Numbered from the stretch's first letter, positions 32,570 through 44,918 are shown. The stretch is DNA of 64,000 nt from Chondrosia reniformis (GCA_947172415.1 OX359193.1:3900501-3964500); one strand, 5' to 3'. Notes: a model not told the origin generated them from the sequence alone. Made by a program: numbers and translations.

Positions 32570-32689
32570 TAGTCAATAACTGATAAGCCTAAAATAATAG
32601 TAGCTTAATTTAAAACTTAAAAGTTGGACACTGCTTTTTTTATTATAAGGAATGCATGGCATGCTAACTGGGTACAATAGACTTGTATA

Positions 32690-34136
32690 AATTACAAAGT
32701 GCAGCACAAACATGCATTATCCTATCAATTGCTGCTGTTTAATCATCATCCCCATGCATGATCAAGTTTAATGATAATGTTCCTTGTAAAATTGTGTATT
32801 GATTCTTAAGTAGGCCTATAACACGCTCAACATGAATTTGAACTCTGGCAATTCACTGTGAAAACTCAACATCTCTCTGAGATAATTGTGCTTGGCCTTG
32901 GGTAAAAGTAGGAACTTCTAGGTGAGCACCCATTATAGCTAAATCCTCACTTATTCTGAATACTCTATCTGCCAGCACAACATCTCCAGGGTCTAGTAAT
33001 CACATGAAGGAACTATGTCGTATTAGGTATGGATCAGAAACGAGACAACCCCAACACTCTGAAACGTATATAGCTAAGGGATCCATTTGGAGTAATTCCA
33101 ATTAGAAATTTAACTGTGTTATGGCTTTTGTAGTTAGAAAATGTTCTAGCACTTGCATCAAGATTTGTTGGTCTTTCTCTAAATATTTCAGTACAATCTA
33201 TGATGCATCAGGTGGATGTATATAACTCCTTAAAAAAGTGGAGGCATGTTATGTAGCACTATCTCCTTTGCTGGCCATGCTGTGAAGAACCTCAAGCGAA
33301 TATTCTTTGCATCCAGCCATCTATGAAAGATGTTGGAAACTGTGCCCACACTTACTTGAGCTCTGTATGCCAAATCTTGCTGTTGAAGATTCAGCCTGCG
33401 TTTCATTACGACTAGTGAGAGTTCATCAGCCTTACATAGATGAGTGCGTGGCTGAGGTAGACTGCTACTTAGAAAGGCTAAAATTAAAATAAAAAGAGCA
33501 TATTTTTCAAGTCCTGTATAGTAGCTTGTTCTTTCATCACTGTCCTTAATCAAGGTGTATCTCAGAAAGCCACTGGGCTGAGTCATACGTTCATCTGCCT
33601 GAGTTTCAACTTGTACAGTTGCAACAGTAGGTAAAGTCTCATCATTAACTTCATCAGGGTCCTCAGTCATAGAATCAGCAGTGGCAGAAGGACTGGTGAA
33701 GACAGTAATAAAAGACTTGAAGCAGCTACCTCTATTTGTGACAATTCTTTCTCTTTCTTCTCTTTACTGCTTCTCTCTTTTGGTTTTCGAATTAGTCTTG
33801 CATGAGTTGCAGGATTTAATGGTTTACGGAAGCTAAAGATAATTGGCACATAATCGACGTTGTTAGGATCAGGAGAAGGCCTACCTACATAAAAAATAAA
33901 ACGTATTCAGAATTCGCTAAAAACGGTTTTATGACCACGTATAAATGTTACCAACCCAATACGAAGTGAGCGCCAAAAATTCGGCTTGAATCTGTAGGCG
34001 GCCATTCTAATTGACGTATAGCTTGTAACCAAGCTTTGCGCTGCTGAGTCGGCTGCTTGGGGATATGATAGAACCCCACTCTATTGTCCTTTGAGTGACG
34101 ATTCGTACAGTCTATGGCGCAGCAACTGGTAGGCAT
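32690..34136 (-). pseudogene. THAP + DDE_4 transposase (ISL2EU/Harbinger-like), decayed
   Basis: Minus strand: exon 1 (34136-about 33953) encodes a THAP domain, MPTSCCAIDCTNRHSKDN, FYHIPKQ, AWLQAI and EWPP, ending IFGAHFVLG. The third zinc-binding Cys is Phe (IFGAHF instead of the usual IC-x-x-HF). Exons around 33890-33240 give a basic linker and a helix-turn-helix (LNLQQQDLAYRAQVSVGTVS, then NIFHRWLDA). The DDE core is in several frames: [17 protein letters not shown] (first Asp), [35 protein letters not shown] (second Asp) and RVQIHVERVIG (Glu). THAP-DDE transposons usually carry a second, YqaJ-type gene, present here at 32150-32569 in tail-to-tail orientation. Confidence 0.7.
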
Positions 34137-34309
34137 ATTCCCTTTCCGGTTCTTATATGCTTACCAGGTGTGTGTGCGGTTAGTAAGCCACGCCCTATTA
34201 AAATCATCTATACATGCACTTATCAAATTAAAGATGCCCAATTCTTAATTATGCCCGAATTTTATACAATACCAGACCGGTTGAAACCCATAAAGACGTA
34301 GAGCTGTCT

Positions 34310-34590
34310 TCTGTGCAACTTAGATGCATGTCCGTCTAAAACTGAAGGAGTCAGATGTCAGTTTCCCATTTAATTTTCTGAATAAACTGTGCTAGTTTTG
34401 ATTGTTTTGGGACAGCTAGATAAACCACTCGTTCTCAGTGAAATCCAAATGCAGCCGTCTTGTTGTAAGCATGTGAATTACATTTGATGAGAGCTACAAG
34501 TCAGTCCACGTTTGAAGTTAATAGCCCTTGTATTCGCCGAGAACCAGGTGTCCCAATTCTGATGTGTCCCAATTCTGATTGATTACTCTC
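34310..34590 (-). repeat. GGGACA-word dispersed repeat, inverted copy 2
   Basis: On the minus strand this aligns with 17160-17420: TCAGAATTGGGACACATCAG, CACCTGGTTCTCGGCGAAT and AAATCCAAATGCAGCCGTC in the complementary order. Divergence is moderate. Confidence 0.65.
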
Positions 34591-34599
34591 TAACAGCAC

Positions 34600-35190
34600 A
34601 AATTAGAATTAATGTGTTTTACTGCATTTACATTGCACAATAATCGTCTATTCAAATGTGGAGTAGGATATCTATTATTGGCCACAATGTATTATCAGCC
34701 ACTCGATATTCTCAACCGTTGGACGAATTGGATCAAGTCCAACACAAATTAGTAGTACAGACAATACAAAGTAAAGTATGTCGAAACAAGAAGTACTCTC
34801 TTCTGCGTTCCCCAGTAAGAGGGCTAAAACCACAAAATCTAAAAGTATCTACTATCGGCTGAAAATATCTAATATCGAACAAGGAGTTTTACTCCGTCTA
34901 GGAGAGGCGAATATGGTCGTAGCTACTGTAGTATAGAGGTACAATATTCCCCATCACACTAACCAGGGAATCGCATGCAGCCTGGCGTCGACCAGTCGCG
35001 GAACTAGAGATCCGTTAATAGTACTAGGTCCACTGATCAATTAACTGACGCTCACGCAATTATTTTTAGCAGGTAGTTTAAACTGGATATCCTTGACCAA
35101 CAATGCTGTCAGCGAAGATTCCTCCTCTGCACACGAGATCAGTGTGCACAACCTACTACGATTCAGGCCTGCTTATAGAAGCCAGATAAC
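34600..35190. other. 5' flank of the pogo gene
   Basis: A short + frame (34656-34862) has no recognisable product. The last 250 bases before 35197 are less AT-rich than the surroundings and may hold the pogo element's promoter and 5' untranslated region. Confidence 0.3.
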
Positions 35191-35196
35191 AGCCAA

Positions 35197-38040
35197 ATGA
35201 GAAAGCTGTGGTCGGAGGAGGTTATGAATAAGGCTATGGAAGCTGTCATTGCCAGAAAGTGCACTGTACGACGTGCATCGGAATTGTATAACATACCCAG
35301 GTATATACACATCAATTCAAAGTCCACACACAGTCAAAATTGCCTGCATAATTTATGTAATGAACACTCTCGTGCTATGGCTACCTAAATTCAAATGGAG
35401 CATGCACTATAGGGAAGATGTCCCATGCAGCACTATGCATACATAAAACAGAAGTGTCTAAGCAAAATAAGAAAGGAAAGCAGTCATGCATACTACACAT
35501 TTTGGTTATGCTTAATTGTACTATTATAAATCATTTTACATATATATCTACTTTCCATAGTCATGCATGCTTGCTCTTCTATTTGCCTAATCAAAATAAG
35601 CACCACATTCCCTTTATCAGTATATACAATTTTGCTGAAAACCATCAACTAGCTGCTCCATACACTAACTACCTTCCTTTCTTGTTATACGTATGTTTCT
35701 TACTTAATTGGGTAACTGTAGAAGCACAATTATAACTGCATGCAGCATTTTCTTTAATTAATATAGGTCCACCCTACAAGACCGTATCTCAGGGAAGGTA
35801 TTACCAGGTACTTCCAGTGGACCTCAGCGGTATCTGGATGATATTGAAGAGGCAGAGCTAATAAGATTTATTACTCGCTGTTCCAAAATTGGATACAGCC
35901 GCACCAAGCGAGACATTATCTGTATGGTGCAAAGGTTATGCGACCGCAAAGGCCTGCAAGTGCAAGTATCTTCTGGGTGGTGGGTTACCTTCCAGAAGTG
36001 GTATCCCACCCTTGCTGTCAGGTGTGCTGAGAGCATTGCATACGTCTGGGTCATTGCCTCCAACAGTGATGTCCTTGAGAAATATTTTGACATGTTGGAA
36101 GCTACGCTATAGGATAATGGGCTGTGGGAACCCCCTGCCAGCATTTTTAATTGTGACGAGACCGGTATGCCACTCAGCCTTGGAGTATCAAAGGTAGTGG
36201 CACCAGGAGGGCAGAAGCATCCTTACCAGGTTGCTAGTGGGGACAAAGCGCACTTTACAGCATTAGTCTGTGCTATTGCGGCTGGCTATGCCATCCCCCA
36301 CATGGTCATTTTTGACCGGATGTCCCTCAACCCCCAGCTTACCATGGGGAGGTACCTGGCACGTTTTATGGGCTAAGCGACAGCGGGTGGATGGATGCCC
36401 ATTTATTCAATCAATGGTTTTGTAACCATTTTTTTGAGGTATGCACCATCATGTAGGCCCCTTCTCCTACTTTTGGATGGGCATTCTTCACACTACCAGC
36501 CGGCAGTAGTGGAAATGGCTGCTGCAGAACAAGTATCATCTTTTGCTTCCCCCCGCATACAATGCACATCACTCAGTCTCTTGATAAAGGGGCATTTGGT
36601 GCCTTCAAATTGCACTGGAAGGAAGCCTGCAGGTAGCCATATGACCATGAATTCTGGGCAAGTGGTCACACGCTACTCATTCTCCCAGCTTTTTTGCAAA
36701 GCTTATTCGAGGGCGTTTACTATTGGCAATGTCACAGCAAGTTTTCGTGACACAGGGGTGTACCCTTTCAACCGGAAAGTCCTTCTACCGCCAGAGTCAG
36801 AGTCTAATTTGGCTCAGAGGACTGGGCTAGCCTACATCCCATTGTTTAGCCCACGACCTCAGCGTGCACATGCACAGGGTGTGTCTCTTGCATGGATAAA
36901 GCACATATGCAATTGCAATCTTAAAAAGTTGTTAGAAATATACTGCATACACAGTATAATCTGTGGCTGCAGATATTTGCACTATACACCCCTCTGCAGT
37001 TTTTTGCAATGCAGCCTAATAGAGACAGTTATACATACTGATGCATGTTGTTGTATCCCCTTTATATACAGGGTGTGCACAGCAAACAGTATTGCAAGCT
37101 GATTCAATCAAGCACCCTGCATCTTCCTTGAGTGATGTCAGTACTGTCACAGAGCCACTGCAACAGGAAGAAGCATAATTAATAACTATAACTAACTGTT
37201 GTGGTCACTAGCTGTTACATTACACTAAGGCACTTAACAAATATATCAATAGCTCCCTAGCTATTATGCTATATATTTTAATAATTAATTATAATAACGC
37301 TTTCTGTTGTTCTTTCACGCGAGTCTATAGCTGAGTGGGAATGTTCATCTAAATAGGTGTCCATTCAGTTACACTAAATCAGTGGTCATAGAATTGACTC
37401 TATGGTTGTGCATGTATATCTGCATGTGCATTCATCTGAGGTGTGTCTGCATGAGTGTGCATTAATATTAAATTCTGCATTTTTCCAGCACATGTGTGTA
37501 TTTAGTCCTATAATATATTATATAATAATAATACATTTAGACCATGCTAAATTATATTGCCATGATGGAACTTTGGTTTACACGTTTTCAGTGGATGTTC
37601 AGGAGAGTCCTTTCACTGTAGCTGAAAATCAGCTATTTGAGAAGCGCTACACAGAGGGCTATGATATGACAACTGATCACAAGTACAATCAGTGGTTGCA
37701 GGCTCACTATCCAGATGCAACAATTTTGGCACAAATCCCACAAGTGTCCCAGGGTATTTTAGTGCCTTTTACAGCAGGGATAACTACCTTTGAGAGATCC
37801 CAACCATCAGTTGGTCGACTTTCACGCTTTCTTCAACCCCCACACCTCTATCAAAGAAGCTTTCTCAGAGCACAAAGACATCCCCGCGTGTGTTAACAAG
37901 TGCAGAGAACAGGAGGTTTCTCCAGGAGAAGGAAGAGAAGAAAGGTAAAAAGGAAGCACAGAAGGAGCAGAGGAAGAAGGACAATGAGGAAAGAAAGCGA
38001 ATTTGCAGTAATGAAGGAACAGAAGAGACTGGCATTGTAG
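35197..38040 (+). pseudogene. pogo-like transposase with helix-turn-helix, DDE core and basic tail
   Basis: Exon 1 (35197-35300) is MRKLWSEEVMNKAMEAVIAR, VRRASELYNIP, donor CCCAG|GTATAT. Exon 2 starts at 35767 in phase and gives RSTLQDRISGKVLPG, so the pipsqueak helix-turn-helix spans the intron. It continues AELIRFITRCSKIGYSRTKR, then TAG for the expected Gln at about 36110, then NCDETGMPLSLG (first Asp), DKAHFTALVCAIAAG, SDSGWMDAHLFNQWF and, after shifts, LLLLDGHSSHYQ (second Asp) and QSLDKGAFGAFKLHWKEA (third Asp). Downstream exons give KRYTEGYDMTTDHKYNQWLQ and a charged coiled tail (RRFLQEKEEKKGKKEAQKEQ). All three catalytic Asp survive, but one stop and at least two frameshifts break the gene. 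Confidence 0.75.
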
Positions 38041-38050
38041 CTCCTGCTTT

Positions 38051-38407
38051 GTGTGGTACCACTGTGTGTGTGCTGATGTGGAAGTGAAGAAGGCGAGAAG
38101 AAAAGACTTTTGTTATTGCTGTTCTTTCTGCTGCAACATCTTGCACAACGGAGTTGCTTGCGATGGTTATTGCAAGTCTTGGTTCCACTTTGAATGTCTT
38201 GACATCTGTGGAGACGATCGAGAAGCCATCATAGGCTCCAACGACAAATGGTTTCACCCAGAATGTAAATGCTTAGAAGAAACAATCTCCTTCCTGTTGA
38301 AAGAAGTGGAACTTCTGAAGCAACAGAACGATTACCTAGCCAATAAGTTGCGATCGATGGATAATACTGTCAGCGTAATCGCAAACAAAACAATCATCAA
38401 CATCTAA
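38051..38407 (+). CDS. PHD finger plus coiled-coil ORF
   Basis: The open frame reads KARRKDFCYCCSFCCN, then VACDGYCKSWFHFECLDICG and WFHPECKC: a C4HC3-type PHD finger. It continues EETISFLLKEVELLKQQNDY, a heptad-like helix, to a stop at 38405. The architecture (PHD finger then coiled coil) matches the first ORF of CR1-like non-LTR retrotransposons. Alternatively it could be the C-terminal module of the pogo gene that ends just upstream. The frame opens without a clear start; an upstream exon is possible. A downstream stretch (38594-38845) is open but unrecognised. Confidence 0.5.
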   Translation: MWYHCVCADVEVKKARRKDFCYCCSFCCNILHNGVACDGYCKSWFHFECLDICGDDREAIIGSNDKWFHPECKCLEETISFLLKEVELLKQQNDYLANKLRSMDNTVSVIANKTIINI

Positions 38408-39190
38408 GCAATCCCTTCATGATGACACAACTTCTGAACACCATGAAGACCTGAAATCAATAACTTACGATGTCCAACTCACACAGGGAGAGGCATCGAC
38501 CCAAAGTAAAGCGAATAGCACCATTAACTTATCGATCACAGAACGATCCTAAAAGACATGAATCTTGGAGAAATTACCCAGCTATTAAGGTAAGTGAGCA
38601 GTTGTAGCAATTTTAAAATTGAACAATCTTGTCCAATCTCACATTTGAAAGGAAGATGGAAATTATTTGTAGCCAGCAATCAGCAGACCTTTTTTGCTCA
38701 GATATTTCAAGGAGTGACAATTTCCACTGGAAGCAGAATGATAGAGCCCTTCAGAGCCAGTTCTACAAAAACAGAAATCACACAGGAGAGATACCCAATC
38801 AAATCAGACCCACCCAAGCAATGCTGTAAGCAGGAACTTCAATAGGGGTACAAACAACCACTTCCTTCCTTCCTTCTGTCTTGCTGCCATTACACGACCA
38901 CGCGACCCCCTGCTGGGGGGAACAAAATGAGAGAGCTGTAGTAGACATGATTTCAGCACATCACTGAGGGGTTGGTACACATCTATGGACAGTCATTCCA
39001 CCACGGCTACGAAACCATCGATTACATTTTAGGCATTGAGTTGACCCACGCTGTTGGCTAACAGGTTTCTGACTTTCAGAGATGCATTTGTGTCTTTTTC
39101 GATCCCCTTCTCTCCTGAACTGTCTGAGACACTGCTCACATCGTACCTGCTTCCCAGATTGTTTCAGACTGTTTCTGTCGCTGTGAACAC
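38408..39190. other. possible remainder of a retrotransposon ORF1 and flank
   Basis: Several short + frames are open but carry no recognised motif. One reads, in part, QQSADLFCSDISRSDNF. This could be the tail of the PHD/coiled-coil ORF1 in broken frames. Nothing else is seen. Confidence 0.3.
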
Positions 39191-41200
39191 TCCATCTGTC
39201 ACTGCCATGTTGTACACTGCTTTACATCCAGGTCTCTTGCTTCTCTGTTCCATCTATCCTCACGAATATCCAGCCTCTTCAGATTCCTACGTATAGTATC
39301 CCTCCATCTCTTCCTTGGTCCTCCCTGTGGGCGTAGTTGAGGGAGCCATCCAAACAAGGCCATCTTTGGGATGCGGTGGTCAGGCATTCTGGCAAGGTTA
39401 CCTAGCCACTCTAACCTCCGCTTGCAGACCTTGTCTGTGGCCGTCTCAAGATCACCCCATCTCTGCCTTGTCTCCAGTGCAGTGATGTGCCCTGCCCACT
39501 GTTGGCTGTTGGTTATGCCAAGGACATTCCGAATGCATCTATGGTGGAAGGAGTCAAGTTGATTCATCTGCCTCTGCAGGGGGACCCAGGATTCTGATCC
39601 ATACAGCAGTATAGATAGAATACATGCCTGGTATACCTTACTCTTGGTCTCCACATACAGAGTATTGTCTGAGAATACAGTTTTACGCAGAGCACCAAAT
39701 GCTCTGGGCAATGCGTTTCTCTACTTCGCTATCGACTCTATCTGACAATGCAACTATGGACCCTAGGTAGGGAAACTCTGTGACATATTCAATAACCGCC
39801 TTGTTGACATGCAGGGGGCCCTATCTTCTTCTGTGACCTACCTGCCAGTCACCATTAGCTTGGTCTTCGAGATATTCACACTTAGGCCAAAGTCCTTTAT
39901 CTCTTCTCTGGATGGATGTTCAGCCATTTGATGTCTTGTTGGCCGTTGTCTGGTCAGCTCCATTTCAGCTGCATTATGGTGGCTTAGTACGTTGAGTACT
40001 TTGGAGAAGTGTCTTCTCCATCTCTCCTGCTGTTCCTGGACTGTAGTGCACAGCTGGCCATCCTCGTCCTTTACAGTGGCACGTCTGACTGGAACCATAC
40101 CCCTCTTACCACGTTGCATGCCTCTAATGCACTGTCATACTTTCTTGCTTCCAAACTGCCCTGTTGAGCCTCCTTAGCCTTCTCCTGGAACCAGCCATTC
40201 TTTGCTTCCCTTACTGCTCTACGTGCTTCACTACATGACCTTGCAAATCTTTGTCAGATTCCTTGCCAGTGCTAAGCCACCTGGACTAGTGGTGGTTTCT
40301 ACTCTTGCACAGGGGCTCAAGGCTTTGTGAGTTCTCTGTGAACCAGTCAGGATATTGACGTCGTTCAGTGCTGAGTACTGTCTCTGCTGCATCAGTTAGC
40401 GATGACCGGACAACTGACCACTTTCTGTAACTGTACCATTTTCCTTTCATCCCTTACTAACTCTGCTGTTCACTTCCTCTTTAAACTATCTCCTGTCCGA
40501 ATCACTGCTACATAGCTTAGAAACATTGTACCTCTTAGTTACTCCCTGTCGTGGTGTGTGATGGTCCCAGACTCCTGTCATCCTCATTTTGATTCTAAGC
40601 AGCTGGTGGTCTGTGTGGCATTCTGCTCCTCTCTTGACTGATACATCCAGACATCTCCTTCGATCTCTCTGCCGTACTATGGCAAGGTCAATGCAGTGCC
40701 ATTTCTTCGACTTAGGGTGCTGCCATATCTGCTTGTAGATATCGTGCTTGGAGAACCAGGTGTTACACACAGTTTCCTCGTTCAGCAACAGGAAGTTGAG
40801 CAGTTCTTTGCCAGCATCATTGGCTTCTCCAAATCCATGTGGCCCTCGAGTGCGTTCCCACTCGTCATCCGTCTTGCACCTGGAACCCACTCTAGCATTG
40901 AAGTCCCCTAGCAGCAAGTATGGTTCATTGGGTGGTATCTTGTCAAGAGCTTGCTGCAGGTTGTTGAAGAATTTGTCCTCTGCTCTTTCTGCTGCAAACG
41001 TTGGTGCATAGCATGATATTACATGCAAGATGTACTGGCCTATGTCTCCTCTTTTGAGCTTGGCAGTGATCAGCCTTTGGGGATTGGTTTCCCTCCTCCG
41101 CCCATCGGTGTCCCGTCAGCACTGAGTCAAGTCCTCCACGTGTTTCCTGTGTAGAGGTACGGGTCCGAGAAAGTAGCGGCAAGAGGCCGTTGGGGATGAA
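39190..41200 (-). mobile_element. non-LTR retrotransposon with endonuclease, reverse-transcriptase core deleted
   Basis: Minus strand: an EEP (APE-type) endonuclease with VISCYAPTFAAERAEDKFFN, YLLLGDFNARVGSRC, PKSKKWHCIDLAIVRQRDRR and CHTDHQLLRIKMRM (41028-40486). Linker and finger parts follow (AEHPSREEI). Then the frame jumps straight to KDFGLSVNISKTKLMVTGR (39900-39840), past the whole catalytic palm. The thumb and C-terminus follow: VYQACILSILLYGSESW, QRQMNQLDSFHHRCIRNVLG and LEWLGNLARMPDHRIP (39711-39199). It is the type often annotated as craniofacial-development-protein-2-like. It cannot reverse-transcribe. Confidence 0.8.
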
Positions 41201-43464
41201 TCCCTCTTCCGCCCATCAGCCGTTGGGGGTACGCGAGATGTGTGCCCCTCCTCCGTCTGTTGGATTCTTGCCAATCCTGAGTCAGGTCATGAGGCCACCT
41301 GACAGACCGGTGTGATGTTTTGGTGTCCTGTTCCATAGTCCGCTGAGGCTGTGCCTCTCCTTCGGCTCCTTCGTAGAGCCTTGGGTTCTTCACACCTCAA
41401 TCAGCCTCTCATTTTTCGTCCGCTCCTAAGAATCTTCAGAGAGTGGGTTCCGGCATTGTCCAGTATCGTTTCCGAAACTGTACGTTACTGTCCTCCCTCT
41501 TTCGATTACACAGGGAGACGTTTCGTCCTGTTCTCTTCGCACCCGCAGTTCTTGCCTGCCTTTTTAATTTTCACTCACACATACACCCAATATACTTACA
41601 TACTAGAACTGCTTCCAATTCCACATAAGGTTTTTGTAAATCCTCAAAGATATCAGGGTGCAAGGTGGAAGGCCTCCCCTCCTTGGCCACTTCCCCTACC
41701 TCAGCCCCTTGCCGCATGATTGCTCTGCTCTGGAGTGGCTTGGACCTCCAAACAGATCTACCACCACAAATTCTAAATTAATATTGTCTTCCCTGCAGGG
41801 AACACAGATTAGCCTACCAGAGGACTATCAAGTATCCTCAGCCATCTCCCCAGAATGTAAGAGTATCTTAGCATGTTGCTGTTGGAATGTAGCTGGTCTA
41901 GGTAGTAAATTGGCTAATACTCTCTTACATGATGTACTATTACTCAAACATATCTATGTCTGTGAAACCACTTTTAGAAGTACTGATCAACCACATTATA
42001 TTATGCCGAATTACCTCTGGCTTGGATCAAATCGAAAAATTTTTCAAAAAGGGAAATTTGCGGCTGAGGCAGCATCTTCATTAAGCAATCTGTATTAGAA
42101 TATTACAGTATTAATATTTTAGATGATTCAATAGAGGATATACCGTGGTTAATTAAAAAAACAGATTTTACTTAATGTGTATGTTATCTCCCTCCCGTGT
42201 GTCAAGAAGAGGGGATATAGCTGCTCAATTTTGACTCACTAATGCATCACAAGAATACAATTACCAAAACTTAGGTAACCTATTGAGATCTAAATGTAAG
42301 ATGTGGTACCCTTAAGAACACCCTACATGTAGAAACACTTCACATGGTCCAAAGCTTATAGAGTTCCTGGATAATTGCAATATGTGTATACTCAATGGCA
42401 GGCCTAATGACAGCAATAAAAATGATTTCACTAGCATATCCACAAAGGGTACAGCAGTTGGTGATTATTTCCTTGTTCCTCCTGAACTAATACGTAACTA
42501 CTGTGCATATAACAATTTTTAAAGTTCTGACAATGAATGAAATTCTTAAGTTTAAATATTATTGACCTTATTGCTAGGTTACTTTATCAGAGTATTCTAA
42601 CCTGGAGTCTAGAGATCAGTAAACACACTGCGACCCAAAGTTATAGAAGTGAAGCTAGGAAACCACAGAAACAGCTGTAAGGAGAATTAAAATTAAAACA
42701 GTCAGTGATGAAGACTTACAAAAAATTACAAAACTAACTAATGACCTATATGTTTCTTCAAATATAGAAGAAAATAATAGCAAATTCTATAATATTGTGT
42801 CTCTATAGAAACAATGTCTAGCATTCCAAAACCTAAGTACATACGATCCACTACGAAGCCTTGGTGGAACTTAGATTAAAATATTGCTATTTAGGAGATG
42901 GGCTACAACCACAGGTAAAATTGGCTTAGAAATAGGAATGACCTGAAATTACTAGCAATATATCATAACACACGATGGACAGGTTAGTAAGAAAATTAAA
43001 ACACAAACACTATAAACAAGACTAAAACAGGCTTCAAATATATAATCAAGGGAATTCTGGAAAGCTATAAATAATTTCTCTATAGCTTCAGACAGAGCAA
43101 AGGAAAAAGGAAACCCTATAGGCAACCAGACTTAACAATGGTAATCTTAAGTAGTGATCCTAAACAAGTCTCATAGGAGTGGGCTAATAATATATACTTT
43201 AAAAGAACTTCTGATAAACCTAATGATTTAGATAAACACACTGACTTGACCAACAAAATTTGCCTGCCAAACTGCAACACCCCTATACCCTACCCATTGA
43301 AGAATTGACTACACCAATCATACTAGAAGAACTAAATAGAGCTATACCAACATGATCACGGAGAACAAGTTTTGCCCTCTTTATATAGGGCTCATGAGTG
43401 TCGTATATATTGGTCTAGATGGCATAACAATCACTGCTTTAATACCCAGAAACTAAAACTTATT

Positions 43465-44045
43465 TGTCACAGGATATTTTATCCCCCGTGTATTTTATCC
43501 GCCCGGATAGTATAAACTATCCCGGCGGATAAACGAAATTAGGAAATTTTATCCTACCCTAGGATAATTTATCCTATACTCTACGATTTAAGCGTATCAT
43601 CATGAAATCCTTTAGATACATAAGAAGCAACCTAGGGCTGAAAAGGGGATACGATTTTAGGATTTTCAGCCATCCTCACGGCTAACGATAAGAGAGCATT
43701 GAAACAGCAGGCCGAGAAATTTGATGAACGAAACGGTGTTCTATTTAAAAAAAACGTGAAGAGTGACACGGGAGAGGTGGTGATGCAGCGAGTGATCACA
43801 AGCTTATTATTATTAATAATAATAAACATTCATGTATACTAAATGATTAGGATAAATTATCCTAGTATATTTCATCCCCCAGATAAAATATCTTAGGATA
43901 TACTATCCTAGAGTAGGATATAATTTCCTAGGGTAGGATAAATTTTCCTAGGATAAGGTATCCCAGGGGGATATTTTTTCCTAGGAAAATTTATCTGGGG
44001 GGATAAAATATAGGGGGGGGGGGGGGGATAGAATTTACTGTGACA
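43465..44045. mobile_element. TIR element with GGATA words and integrase fragment (Ginger-like?)
   Basis: Ends TGTCACAG... and ...CTGTGACA, with GGATATTTTATCCCCC-like subterminal words on both sides. Tens of bases consist of palindromic TAGGATAAATTATCCTA variants. G15 lies at 44013-44027. In the middle (43685-43812) the + strand reads LKQQAEKFDERNGVLFKKNV and TGEVVMQRVIT, resembling the N-terminal H2C2 region of integrases of gypsy/Ginger type. Ginger DNA transposons have TGT-starting TIRs and such integrases. No target duplication was visible. Confidence 0.6.
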
Positions 44046-44459
44046 CCGGTAATTATAGAGGTATGTATCCCCTTACAACCAGCCATAATGAAAACCTTTA
44101 GCTTTATTAACTGGAGCATTACAGTTTACCTTGCATGAGACTAATAACTTGATTGTTGAAGAACAGTGCAGTTTTAGACCATGCAGGTAGAGGTTGTGCA
44201 GACCACCTTTTCACTATTAGTGTGCTATTAGAAGCATGTAAAAGCAAGGTATGAATACTTTTGTGTTAATAGATTTTAGGAAGCCAGTTGATTCCATCTG
44301 TAGGAAACACTTATGGTATATAAATGAAACAACTAAGGCAGTAATGGCAAACTTAAACAATATAATCAATGTATATCAATGTACAAAATACAATATGAGT
44401 GAATGATCTTCTTACAGATATTTTAAATGAAAACAATCCTTTGTAACTAGGAATATCCA

Positions 44460-44918
44460 TACTCAAGAATTATAACATACACTAGTCAAATGAAACCAAA
44501 TCCTTTAATTCCATAATCATACAATTACCATCTTCAGTGCAGTATGGCACAAACAAGGGTGAGTGGTTTATATGTGAAATGATAACAAAACAGGGACAGG
44601 AAGTATAACTCTTTGAATAGGAGTTATAAAATCATAAAATATTCAATGAGGACTTTCTAATGGAAAAGATGGTTAAATTCATCGGGTAGGTGACCTTCAT
44701 CCCTATTCAGGGTGTTTCTCATTTGTTTGATTAGAACGGCTTCCTTCAACAGTCTTGAATGGTAGTCTTTCTAAGAATTTCTGTGCTGCTCCAATCTACT
44801 CGGTGTGTTGAGGTCCAAATATGTTTAGCCAATGCTCATGCATTGAAATCTGCCTTCCTCACGTCTGTAAATTAAAGAATTTGGTTTCATTTGACTAGTG
44901 TACATTTCTTGAGTAGAG
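44460..44918. mobile_element. MITE with about 40-bp TIRs
   Basis: TACACTAGTCAAATGAAACC (44470 on) is repeated inverted near 44880-44905, and the similarity extends outwards (ACTCAAGAA). The element is about 460 bp without ORF and interrupts retrotransposon copy 2. A similar end (ACTAGCCAAATGAAAC) is seen at 26690. Confidence 0.6.

Noticed and set aside
43632-43829. 65-codon minus ORF
   Set aside because: The opposite strand carries an integrase-like fragment, and the minus frame runs into ATTATT repeats.
44013-44027. G-quadruplex site
   Set aside because: A single G15 homopolymer inside a MITE; possible length error and no evidence for function.
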